DNA of 64,000 bases from Paracamarosporium sp. OC-R06-R3 (Eukaryota > Ascomycota > Dothideomycetes > Pleosporales > Didymosphaeriaceae): assembly GCA_019828545.1 (NCBI GenBank), contig JACVRA010000237.1, positions 1-64,000 of the forward strand. Reading direction: 5' to 3'. The position numbers and the translations under genes are program-made. Below the pieces are notes generated by a model. It worked only from the letters and a program-made list of their open reading frames with translations. It was not told the DNA's origin and searched no databases. Shown in pieces: positions 56,201 through 64,000 of the stretch (positions within the stretch are counted from its first letter, which is position 1; the number at the start of each line of letters is the position of its first letter).

Positions 56201-57373
56201 CTATACTCTGTATATAGATTTTTTCCTCCAAAATGCCCTCACAACAGCCATAGCAATCTGGGGATGCGACATTATCTTATCGTGGATACCATAGCACGGC
56301 ACCTCTTGTCTAATAAGTCCTCTAGGGGTGAACCATTCAACGTACCAACCGCCCTCGCCTATATCGACTTTCCTCGTCGCTTTTTCTTTTTTGAAATCGT
56401 TTTGGCTCATCCCTGTCTCGGTCGCTTCCATGATCGCGTGCTCAAAGAAAATATCACTGAAAGACCAAGGGACGATAGGATCGTCTGCTGCATGAAAAAT
56501 CTCGATATGGTACTTGGGACTATAACGCACAGTATCGACCAATCTGTCTCTGTTTGGCCATTTGTTACGCATAGCTTGGGTCAAGAACGCCATCAAACCC
56601 GGGTCTTTAGCAAAAGGACCAAAAGCACGCAACCCAAAGAAGGTGCGGTATTCAGAAAGCATCGTGGCCACGTCGGGGAAAGCTCCCGTGATGATTAGCC
56701 CCGCAATTGAGATTTTCTGGAGAGCCAGCTCTCTGGTGAGGGCTATGGCGACGGAGGATCCCATCGACTGACCAAACACGACGATGCGCTCTGGGGGAAT
56801 ACCGGCGACATCGGTCGCCCACTGGAAGACTGATTTAGCGTCAGTGAGCAAGCCTTCTTCAGTTGGGCTACCAGACGATAGGCCAAAGCCACGATAGTCG
56901 AAAGCCAATACATGAATTTTGGTAGGCGCTATTGACGAGAGGGCTCGGTAGCAGTCAGTTCGACAGTAAGCCGACAACGCTCCGGAAGCACCATGTGTAT
57001 GTATGACAAGTCTGGCATCTGCGTCATGCTTCAGCAGCTGGAAGTTCAGCGACTCGCTAAAATGTGCAGTCGGAAATCGACCTCGGCTTTGTGCAACCAG
57101 CTGTGTGGCGTTCTCGTAGTACAATCCGATAGGCAGAATGTGCCAGGCGTGCAGCTTGACTCCATCTTTTGTTTTGATAAAAAAAGGAGTGGCTTGACGG
57201 TGCGCGAATCCAAATTGCTCTGGGCGATTCAGATCCTTGCCTTTTGTGAGCTTCAGGCGATGCATGTACACTGCATGTTTCTCTATCGATGGAACGCGGA
57301 GGACCAAAAAAATGCTGGCTGAGTAGATAACCGATGCAATACCAATGCCGCTTAGCACAATCAGCGGCTCCAT
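56201..57373 (-). CDS. ABHD12-like serine hydrolase, membrane-anchored
   Basis: Single exon, 390 aa from ATG 57373. The N-terminus is one membrane anchor (LIVLSGIGIASVIYSASIFLVL). The alpha/beta hydrolase fold shows LVIHTHGASG (oxyanion hole, HG), VLAFDYRGFGLSSGSPTEEG, the nucleophile elbow VVFGQSMGSSVAIAL (Ser in G-x-S-x-G), the acidic residue in IFHAADDPIVP and a His in CYGIHDKIMSHPQIA. This is the pattern of ABHD12/ABHD13-like monoacylglycerol or lysophospholipid lipases. A membrane-bound lipid hydrolase is the likely role. It has no close partner gene. Confidence 0.82.
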   Translation of the reverse strand: MEPLIVLSGIGIASVIYSASIFLVLRVPSIEKHAVYMHRLKLTKGKDLNRPEQFGFAHRQATPFFIKTKDGVKLHAWHILPIGLYYENATQLVAQSRGRFPTAHFSESLNFQLLKHDADARLVIHTHGASGALSAYCRTDCYRALSSIAPTKIHVLAFDYRGFGLSSGSPTEEGLLTDAKSVFQWATDVAGIPPERIVVFGQSMGSSVAIALTRELALQKISIAGLIITGAFPDVATMLSEYRTFFGLRAFGPFAKDPGLMAFLTQAMRNKWPNRDRLVDTVRYSPKYHIEIFHAADDPIVPWSFSDIFFEHAIMEATETGMSQNDFKKEKATRKVDIGEGGWYVEWFTPRGLIRQEVPCYGIHDKIMSHPQIAMAVVRAFWRKKSIYRV

Positions 57374-58389
57374 TGCGTTGATTGGCCTTGCGAGGGCGTG
57401 AATACAAGATGCCTAACCGTAAGGCTAATGAAACGTCCAGCCCCTCGCCCTGATGAGGATTGACGTGAAATCCCGTTTGGCAGAAATTTCTTTGATTCCG
57501 TCGCGCTGTTATCGACTTCCTGGATATCGGGATGATCCGCCTAGTTGGTCTTGGACTGGTTCAAGAAATGGCGAGGCTGATTTCGTGGGCCGACAGTTCG
57601 ATTTCCTCGACCATCAGGTGAGCGACGTGATTGCTTATGTGATATGATGGGCAGCAAGATTGTTGGCCGACTCTGTAGCCACCTAAGATGGATTTCGACA
57701 AGAAATTCCAGGATGTTGACTATGCAATTACGCAACTCCTTATATACGAATCAAACCATTTACCGGATTTAGACCTTAGCTCGAGCGCTAGGCTAGCCTG
57801 CGCTTATGTAACTTAGCTTCTGTTACCTAGCATTAGCGTGCTGAGACGGGATTTTCTGGGGTGTCAGCATAAGCGAATGTGTAGCGCGCGACAGTGAATA
57901 AATCCACCAGCTTCTCTTGTCAGTGGTCAAGGTCTGGTCTGGTGATGTGGATACCACTGATCCTAGAGGATTAGATAACGCCGAAATTCCCCCAGTGCCT
58001 GCACCACGTGTGCCAAGGATCCACCGCTCCTAAAAAATATGTTTATGATATTCCAATTACTACAGGTGTTCGTATTACACTGAATTTTTCAGATCTGGTA
58101 GTAAGGCATTATCTATTTTTTATGCAGTGATTAAGGAAATTCAATAAAGAGTGTGAGGCGAAAACACGACGAGGTTATTCTCGGGAGGGGTGGATCCTCG
58201 ACACATGCAGAGCTAGTCTATCGGATTTGCATCGTACGATTATAGAATGGTTCAGAACATGACCCAACATGATCAACGTTTCTACATTCGAGGACGCGTT
58301 CTCCAACCTGCATTTATCGAGGTATTCGACTTCTCTTCTGTCATTGCAGTAGCACTCCTCCCTGTCACTACGCGTTTCTCAATTCGGCA
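57374..58389. other. Intergenic, contains a short HET-like fragment
   Basis: About 1 kb upstream of the DHA2 transporter gene. A plus-strand frame at 57453-57647 has the phrase DDPPSWSWTGSRNGE, described under findings. No other feature recognised. Confidence 0.45.
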
Positions 58390-60105
58390 ATGAATAATGC
58401 TGGGCAGCAGATTCTGCCGGCTGACGCAACAGCGTCGACATCCGCACCAAACTCAACATTAATAGCACCAGATGCTCGGACACACAAACCAGCTAAAAAG
58501 GGCCTTCAGTTCTGGACATTGCTCGTAGGCATTGCTCTGTGCCAATTTCTTGCCGCCCTCGATTCGTCCGTGTTGTCGACAGCGCTACCAACCATCACAG
58601 CGGATCTGAACACCGGGCCTCTCTACATATGGGTTATCAATTCGTACCTGTTAGCATCGACAGCATGCGGTCCAATTTTTGGCCAAGCTGCCAACATCTT
58701 TGGTCGACGTAGCCTCAGCATTTTCGCTATCGGAGCCTTCGCAGTGGGCAGTATCATCTGTGCGACGGCAAAGAGCACCGGACAACTGATTATTGGCCGC
58801 ACCATCCAGGGCATCGGTGGCGCTGGTTGCGTTGTGATGCCAGAGATCCTGATATGCGATCTCGTAAGCCTACGCGAAAGAGGTACATACGTCGGGATCC
58901 TCACGGCGTGCTGGGGTAGTGGTACGCTGGCAGCACCCATTATCGGGGGTGCTTTTGCGGAGCGCTCAACCTGGCGCTGGATCTTTTACCTGAACCTGCC
59001 TATCGCCGGCATGGCCGTACTGCCTTTGCTCCTGCTCAAAATGCGGAATCCCAATACCGACAAGTTTTGGCATCGGCTACAGCGAGTAGATTGGCTGGGC
59101 AACGCCATTCTGGTTCTGGCCGTTATATCTCTGTTGCTATCACTTACCTATGCTGGAACTAAAAACCCATGGTCTTCATGGCGAACTATTGTACCTCTAG
59201 TGTTGGGGGTGTTGGGACTCCTCGGTTTTGCTGCGTACCAGGCTTGGGCCAGGCTGGATGCACCGACCATGCCACCCCGTCTGTTTCGCAATCGCACAGC
59301 AGCAGGAGCGTATGCCACAAGCTTTCTACATGGCATGCTACTTTTTTGGACTGGTTACTTTCTACCAGTATACTTCCAAGCCGTTAAAGCTGCTGCTCCT
59401 CTCCGCTCTGCGGTCATGATACTCCCACTTATCTTCATCAGCGCCCCAGCAGGGCTCTTGTCTGGCTTTATGACCACTGTAACTGGAAAGTATCTACCCT
59501 GGCACTTCGTGGGATGGGCTGTTATGTCTATCGGGGCAGGCCTATTTACCCTGTTGGATGCGCAATCTTCCACTGGCCAGTGGACAGGCTTTCAAATTGT
59601 CTTTGGCTTTGGTATGGGCGTCATATTTACTACGCAACTGCCAGCGATCTTGGCTAGCCTCGATGAGGGCGACGTCGCGATAGCATCCGCCACCTGGATA
59701 TTTATTCGAAACCTAGGCAGTATCTGGGGTACTGCTATCCCGTCCGCCGCTTTCAACACGCGCGCCGACGAACTGGCTGCAGATCTTCCCGACGAAGTTC
59801 GAGGCTTGCTGATTAGAGGAGGTGCTTACGAACATGCGACGGCGGCTTTTGTGGACATCTTCAAGGACGATCGCACTCTATTTCAAGCAATCACGAATCT
59901 GTACACCAGCTCCCTGCGTCTAGTATGGCGAGTCTCCATTGCTTTCTCTATACTTGGCTTTTTCACGTCTTTCTTGATGAAAAGTTTAGAGCTGAGCGCG
60001 GAGCATCATACAGATTGGGGCTTAGAAAATTCTGAAAAGGCGGCTGACAGTGCCACCATGGAATTGGGTTCTTCTTCTCCAGAGCAGACGATAGGGGCTC
60101 GTTGA
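58390..60105 (+). CDS. MFS transporter, DHA2 type (14 TM)
   Basis: Single exon of 571 aa from ATG 58390. A hydrophilic N-terminus of about 35 residues precedes helix 1 (FWTLLVGIALCQFLAALDSSVLSTALPTI), which has the LDSSV-x-x-TALPTI motif of the DHA2 drug:H+ antiporters. It continues with YIWVINSYLLASTACGPIFGQ, FGRRSLSIFAI (motif A), RTIQGIGGAGCVV (motif B) and GILTACWGSGTLAAPIIGG (motif C). The remaining helices reach about residue 545, for 14 in total, followed by a charged tail. It would pump a toxic or self-made compound out across the plasma membrane. The next two genes (methyltransferase and acyltransferase) look like metabolite-tailoring enzymes, so it may be their exporter. Confidence 0.9.
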   Translation: MNNAGQQILPADATASTSAPNSTLIAPDARTHKPAKKGLQFWTLLVGIALCQFLAALDSSVLSTALPTITADLNTGPLYIWVINSYLLASTACGPIFGQAANIFGRRSLSIFAIGAFAVGSIICATAKSTGQLIIGRTIQGIGGAGCVVMPEILICDLVSLRERGTYVGILTACWGSGTLAAPIIGGAFAERSTWRWIFYLNLPIAGMAVLPLLLLKMRNPNTDKFWHRLQRVDWLGNAILVLAVISLLLSLTYAGTKNPWSSWRTIVPLVLGVLGLLGFAAYQAWARLDAPTMPPRLFRNRTAAGAYATSFLHGMLLFWTGYFLPVYFQAVKAAAPLRSAVMILPLIFISAPAGLLSGFMTTVTGKYLPWHFVGWAVMSIGAGLFTLLDAQSSTGQWTGFQIVFGFGMGVIFTTQLPAILASLDEGDVAIASATWIFIRNLGSIWGTAIPSAAFNTRADELAADLPDEVRGLLIRGGAYEHATAAFVDIFKDDRTLFQAITNLYTSSLRLVWRVSIAFSILGFFTSFLMKSLELSAEHHTDWGLENSEKAADSATMELGSSSPEQTIGAR

Positions 60106-60447
60106 AGATTGAGTTTAATCTTTTGCATTTCATCACTACTCTATATTCTTACTAGACATTGTAAAATTAGGAGTATGGTTTGAGTATCCATACAAAGCAA
60201 TTTACGCTGTGACATACATTTATGAGCTTTATTTTTAGACCACGTATCAATCCTTTATCAATCACTGCGATTCCATACTATTCAAAATAAGTTTTCCAGA
60301 AGCAAGCACATGTCGTATTTCGTCAAAAGCCTTCACTTGATGCGCGACCTGCAGAGAGTCCAAAAATATACAAAGTGGCTGATATTAATACACTTGGTGA
60401 ATATTACATGGTTAGGTGGATGGATCTATATACGCAAATCGAGTCGG
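60106..60447. other. Convergent spacer, no gene seen
   Basis: 342 bp, T-rich, between the convergent 3' ends of the transporter and methyltransferase genes. Confidence 0.5.
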
Positions 60448-61347
60448 TCAGGCAGTTTGACGTGTCTCATTCGGCTTCGTTGCACGAATTTGAACATATT
60501 TCCAGTGTCCTGAGCGCAGATTCCTGTGCAGTTGCACTCCGGCCGCGGCATTTAAGCTGTGCTTAGCTAGACCAAGCGGTTTAAGAATGCTGTAAGGCCC
60601 AATGGAGATGAAGTAGTTCATACGGGTCATAGGCCGCACATTCTGGCTCAAGTCCTTCTTTTCAATGTTGCAGAATCCGGCGCGCTCCAACATCTCTACC
60701 ATGAAGCCTGGACGACTGAGCTCGTGCATTGGCATGGAGAAACCCTCGTTCACTATCTCCATGGCTTTTTGCTCTGCCTCAGGGATATCTTGCTCGTACT
60801 CATGCATGACGATACGTCCGCCCGGTTTCAGCTGACGGAGAAATCCAGTTAATACCATTAATGGGTCCGCGGCATGTACCAACGCCTCGATTGTATATAT
60901 TCCATCGAACGCATTTCCATCTCCCAATACTTCTAAGTGGTGATAATCCATCTGCTGCACCTCGATTGTGCCTCGAACGTTGTCGTCTTTGGCGACTCGC
61001 GCTTTCGTCTTCTCGGTCAGGGTAATATGTCGAGGAACTATATCAATGGCAGTAACGTGTAAGCCTTGATGTGCCATGTATTTGGAAACATGCCCGGCAC
61101 CGCATCCTGCATCAAGGACTTTGGCCCCCGAGGGTAGCTCAAGGGCGCGGAAGAGTTGCTCCTCCATGCGTTTGAGGGAGGAGCGGATGGGGAACGGGGA
61201 TTTGGTGCCAAGCTCATAGTAACCAAAATGGCGGGCTCCGCCGAGTACCGTATCGAAATAAAAAAGCGTCTGGAAGTTGTCATAATAGGCCTCCATGTTG
61301 GACTTCTCAGACTTTGGGGCATCCGTTTTCGGTTTGCTGGACACCAT
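60448..61347 (-). CDS. SAM-dependent methyltransferase, sterol-24-C-methyltransferase-like
   Basis: ATG at 61347 (MVSSKPKTDAPKSEKS) gives 299 aa without introns; the open stretch up to 61434 is leader. Motif I is AKVLDAGCGAGHVSKYMA, then VTAIDIVP (post-I), FDGIYTIEALVHAADP (motif II/III) and LKPGGRIVMHEYE. The order of motifs and the early YYDNFQTLFYFDTVLGGARHFGYYE block resemble the sterol/tocopherol methyltransferase superfamily, members of which also occur in terpenoid and other metabolite clusters. The usual sterol-specific N-terminal region (YYD..TD.YE..WG.SFHF) is only partly kept, so a small-molecule C- or N-methyltransferase is as likely as a sterol enzyme. Cytosolic, no membrane segment. 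Confidence 0.82.
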   Translation of the reverse strand: MVSSKPKTDAPKSEKSNMEAYYDNFQTLFYFDTVLGGARHFGYYELGTKSPFPIRSSLKRMEEQLFRALELPSGAKVLDAGCGAGHVSKYMAHQGLHVTAIDIVPRHITLTEKTKARVAKDDNVRGTIEVQQMDYHHLEVLGDGNAFDGIYTIEALVHAADPLMVLTGFLRQLKPGGRIVMHEYEQDIPEAEQKAMEIVNEGFSMPMHELSRPGFMVEMLERAGFCNIEKKDLSQNVRPMTRMNYFISIGPYSILKPLGLAKHSLNAAAGVQLHRNLRSGHWKYVQIRATKPNETRQTA

Positions 61348-62504
61348 GATGTGGACCTTTGGTATAAATTCTGGATAGAAGATAACAAACAATACTGAGC
61401 TTAAACAAGAAGTCGTATTCCAGAGGATGAACAAGTGTGGACGCTACAAGCAGAGACACTTGGATCCATCAGACGTTAAGATCTGAAGACCCGTCCTTGT
61501 GCAATTGAGATATTATCCAAATGTTATTGCTCTATTCCCTGTTCATACCCTGTCTCAGCAGAAAACCACTGCTGGCATGACACTAGAAACCAAAGGAGGC
61601 CGATATCATACCACTATCTTTCGGCCGCCAGCTGGGAAGTTGATCTCCTGACTTCTTCCGATCTATTCATCGGTATTTCTTACTGTACAGGTTATAGTAC
61701 CTTTAGATATAATAGGGGCAATAGAGCTACTTCGTAAATGCCGGTGCTCAGGCCTCAGTAGGATCGCTGCTAACACTACTTTGGCGTCCTATCATAACTC
61801 TCGCACGATTATTACCGGCCTCTGAGTCTTCCATAGGTTACGTGTGAGCCAGGCTAACTAGAGTTCCAGACGAAATTAAATAGTGGTACCTGACTGGACA
61901 TTCATGCACGTGACTTATGAAAGCTGAGAGGCCGGTGGTATTACTAGTAAAAACCAGGAAAACTCGTCTCAGGATTTTAGACAAAATTAGCGTGGGATTC
62001 TAGACCTGGAATTCCAGATGTGGGGTCTGGAAAGTGGATACAACACGGAATTCCGCACGGCTATGGGGCTAATGAACACGCGAGGCATCCTGTCTTCATA
62101 GTAACGTGACGCTACAGTTGACACACAAATGCTTATCTTTTGTGCGACAGGGCGACACAGCCTCTTACGAGATCTGTTACAAGAGAACACGAAGAACGGA
62201 GAAAGGCGCACCTTCTAGCTGAGTGCACAGGATGACGTGTCTGGATCGTGAGAGGTGGGTCAGGATGTTCAGACTTAGCAGGGATCGAAATTAGTTGTTT
62301 GGCTACTCTAAAGAATCATCAAAACACGAGTCAACATGGCGCACGGAGGTGCCTAACTGTGGAGGGGAAAAACACGGGGAGCAAAGAATCACACGATAGT
62401 ATGTCTGCCATTGACCTGCTTGCCTTATGGTACGGTCTAGGAATTCACGTATCAAATCTTTACAAGTCACTTTACACGCGAGCAGTCTCCACCACGTTGT
62501 CACA
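61348..62504. other. Divergent spacer, no gene seen
   Basis: About 1.2 kb between the divergent methyltransferase and acyltransferase genes. It should hold both promoters. Frames of 60-90 codons overlap on both strands without motifs. Confidence 0.5.
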
Positions 62505-64000
62505 ATGGACTCAAAGTTTCTACACATGAATCTCGGTCCGCTGGATCACATGTTACCTCGACATTACGCTAGATTCGTAATTTATCTTTCTCTCGAACCT
62601 GAAGTAAGCTTCAAGAAGGCTTTCACAGAACTACAACGTGGGCTACACAAGACATTTTTACAGCTGCCCTGGTTAAACGGAAAAGTTACCTGGCAGTCCC
62701 GCAAGACTCCAGGGTGGCGATCCGGACAGCTTGAAATCCAATACGAACCAATTGCTACTGAGGGGCCCGCACCTTGGCAGCTTAAGTATAAAGAGTTGGA
62801 CACCGATATCAGCTTCGAAGATCTCAAAGAGTTAGGGTTCCCTACTGATACCTTCGAAGATGCAGATGTGCTCTGGGCCCCTTTTGCGCCGGATATGAAC
62901 AAGGGCGCTGATGTCTTTATTGGACAAGCCAACTTCATTCCTGGAGCGTGTATTCTATGCGCATCTATCTTTCACCCTGTCGCAGATGGTATGGCTAATG
63001 TGACCATTTTCAAGGTCTGGGCCGATCACTGCCAGGACTTGCCGAAAGATGAAACCAACGGCTTCCAGTTGCCACCAAATTGTGCTGATCGAGGGCTACT
63101 GGAACAGTTATGGGAGAAGGAGAGGAGCCACAAACCATTTGAAGAGATGGACAATGCAAGAAATTGGAGCATCGTCGGACTCGACGCCCCGGATCGAGGT
63201 TTTGAAGCGAAAAGTATGTCAGCAAGGTCCAAGAGGATGCAAGAGTCCATGAGGAAGACTCGAGATAAAGCGATACTGAAGGTTTTATTCAAGGCGGAGG
63301 GACAAGAGAAAGCACTGCACCGAGTTCTCAAGGCGACGCACCCGGAGCTGAAATCACGAATATTTTACATCTCACCAGCCAATTTTGCAGCTCTCAAGCG
63401 CGAATGCAGCCAACAACACAAACTCGTAACTGGAAACGATGCTGTCAGTGCCTTAATCTGGCGTGCTCTTATCAAGGCCCGTGTGCGAGCCAATAATGGA
63501 GATGACAACACCATCGAAGCTGACAATGGTGAGTCGCGACTAGAAATGACGATAGACGGCCGGCCCTACCTCTCCCTGCCACCCACCTATCTGGGTAATG
63601 TCGTACTGCTCTGTCGCACCAGACTCCCTTGCTCCGTTCTTGAGTCCGAAACTACGAGTCTGGCGACAGTGGCACAATCTTTGCGCGATAGCACCAGTAG
63701 TATCAACCCTGCTACAACTCTGGATGCTTATTCCCTCGCACGCAGTCTTAAGAGTTACAAGCGCTTTGATGAGCGCAGCACTCCTGTTGCGGGCGCTCGG
63801 ATGTTGATTACGTCTTTATTGGCAGTGCCGGCTGCTAGCATGGGCTTTGGTGACAACGGCATCTTCAGTAATGGTGGAAAGGCGGAGGCTATCCGTCCTC
63901 TGATGGGTGCCTTAAACAAATATTTCCGTATCTGCTGGGTAATGCCTCCCACTGCTTACGGCGGCATCGAGATGATCTTCAACATGTCGGACGCTGAGTT
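62505..64000 (+). CDS. BAHD/trichothecene-acetyltransferase-type acyltransferase, partial
   Basis: Open frame from ATG 62505 (MDSKFLHMNLGPLDHMLPRHY) that reaches the window edge without a stop, so the 3' end is missing; about 498 codons are visible. The catalytic HxxxD motif is in SIFHPVADGMANVTIF near residue 150. Other fungal-family landmarks are TFLQLPWLNGKVTW near 45-58, GNDAVSALIWRALIKAR near 310 and the late block SNGGKAEAIRPLMG. This pattern belongs to the TRI101-like/BAHD acyl-CoA acyltransferases, which acylate hydroxyls of metabolites or detoxify them. It diverges from the methyltransferase gene and may belong with it and the DHA2 transporter to a cluster that continues beyond the window. 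The N-terminal DHMLPRHY phrase is typical. An intron close to the 3' end cannot be excluded. Confidence 0.82.
   Translation, partial: MDSKFLHMNLGPLDHMLPRHYARFVIYLSLEPEVSFKKAFTELQRGLHKTFLQLPWLNGKVTWQSRKTPGWRSGQLEIQYEPIATEGPAPWQLKYKELDTDISFEDLKELGFPTDTFEDADVLWAPFAPDMNKGADVFIGQANFIPGACILCASIFHPVADGMANVTIFKVWADHCQDLPKDETNGFQLPPNCADRGLLEQLWEKERSHKPFEEMDNARNWSIVGLDAPDRGFEAKSMSARSKRMQESMRKTRDKAILKVLFKAEGQEKALHRVLKATHPELKSRIFYISPANFAALKRECSQQHKLVTGNDAVSALIWRALIKARVRANNGDDNTIEADNGESRLEMTIDGRPYLSLPPTYLGNVVLLCRTRLPCSVLESETTSLATVAQSLRDSTSSINPATTLDAYSLARSLKSYKRFDERSTPVAGARMLITSLLAVPAASMGFGDNGIFSNGGKAEAIRPLMGALNKYFRICWVMPPTAYGGIEMIFNMSDAE

Overview
The window is nuclear DNA of a filamentous ascomycete (Pezizomycotina; a Dothideomycete-like plant-associated or saprotrophic fungus is my guess, not proven). 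The reasons are short GT-AG introns (mostly 46-76 bp) with CTRAC-type branch points, and fungal-only families: a Zn2Cys6 regulator, a HET-domain gene, Pth11/rhodopsin-type membrane proteins, RTA1, tannase-type esterases, DUF7730, DUF7029/DUF7223 and fungal SLATT. The sequence is gene-poor in places, has AT-rich blocks that look RIP-mutated, one 74-bp assembly gap (33489-33562) and several genes with apparent single-base frameshifts. This is accessory-type sequence rather than a housekeeping region. No tRNA, rRNA or intact transposon was seen.

Layout. 0-7.7 kb: a DUF7730 gene, a seven-exon secreted HExxH metallopeptidase, a long secreted protein with several Lys-Arg (kexin-type) sites and an in-frame stop or very short intron near its end, and an unknown 245-aa protein. 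9.6-13 kb: an alpha/beta hydrolase and a rhodopsin-like membrane protein. 14-19 kb: a HET-domain gene broken by three apparent frameshifts, and a second gene broken by one. 21-31 kb: a secreted DUF7029/DUF7223 protein, a fungal SLATT two-TM protein, an ankyrin fragment, a Zn2Cys6 regulator and an RTA1 transporter. 31.7-37.3 kb: two tannase/feruloyl-esterase genes around the gap, with a possible tiny secreted protein between them. 37.3-41.2 kb: nearly empty.

41-52.6 kb is the most interesting part. After a rhodopsin-like gene and a small TA-flanked inverted-repeat element (MITE-like) comes a compact set of six genes: an MFS transporter, a PrpD-family 2-methylcitrate-dehydratase-like enzyme, a second PrpD-family enzyme that strongly resembles fungal cis-aconitate decarboxylase, a citrate synthase with all three catalytic residues, a class I methyltransferase and a PEBP-like protein. 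Read together they suggest acyl-CoA + oxaloacetate -> alkylcitrate -> alkylaconitate -> alkylitaconate, followed by methylation and export. This resembles the sporothriolide/oryzine logic and, through PEBP, has an echo of maleidride clusters. No fatty-acid synthase or polyketide synthase lies in the window, so the acyl donor must come from elsewhere.

52.6-64 kb: a small cysteine-rich secreted protein, an ABHD12-like hydrolase, a 14-TM DHA2 MFS transporter, a sterol-methyltransferase-like enzyme and an acyltransferase cut by the window end. The last three may be the edge of another metabolite cluster.
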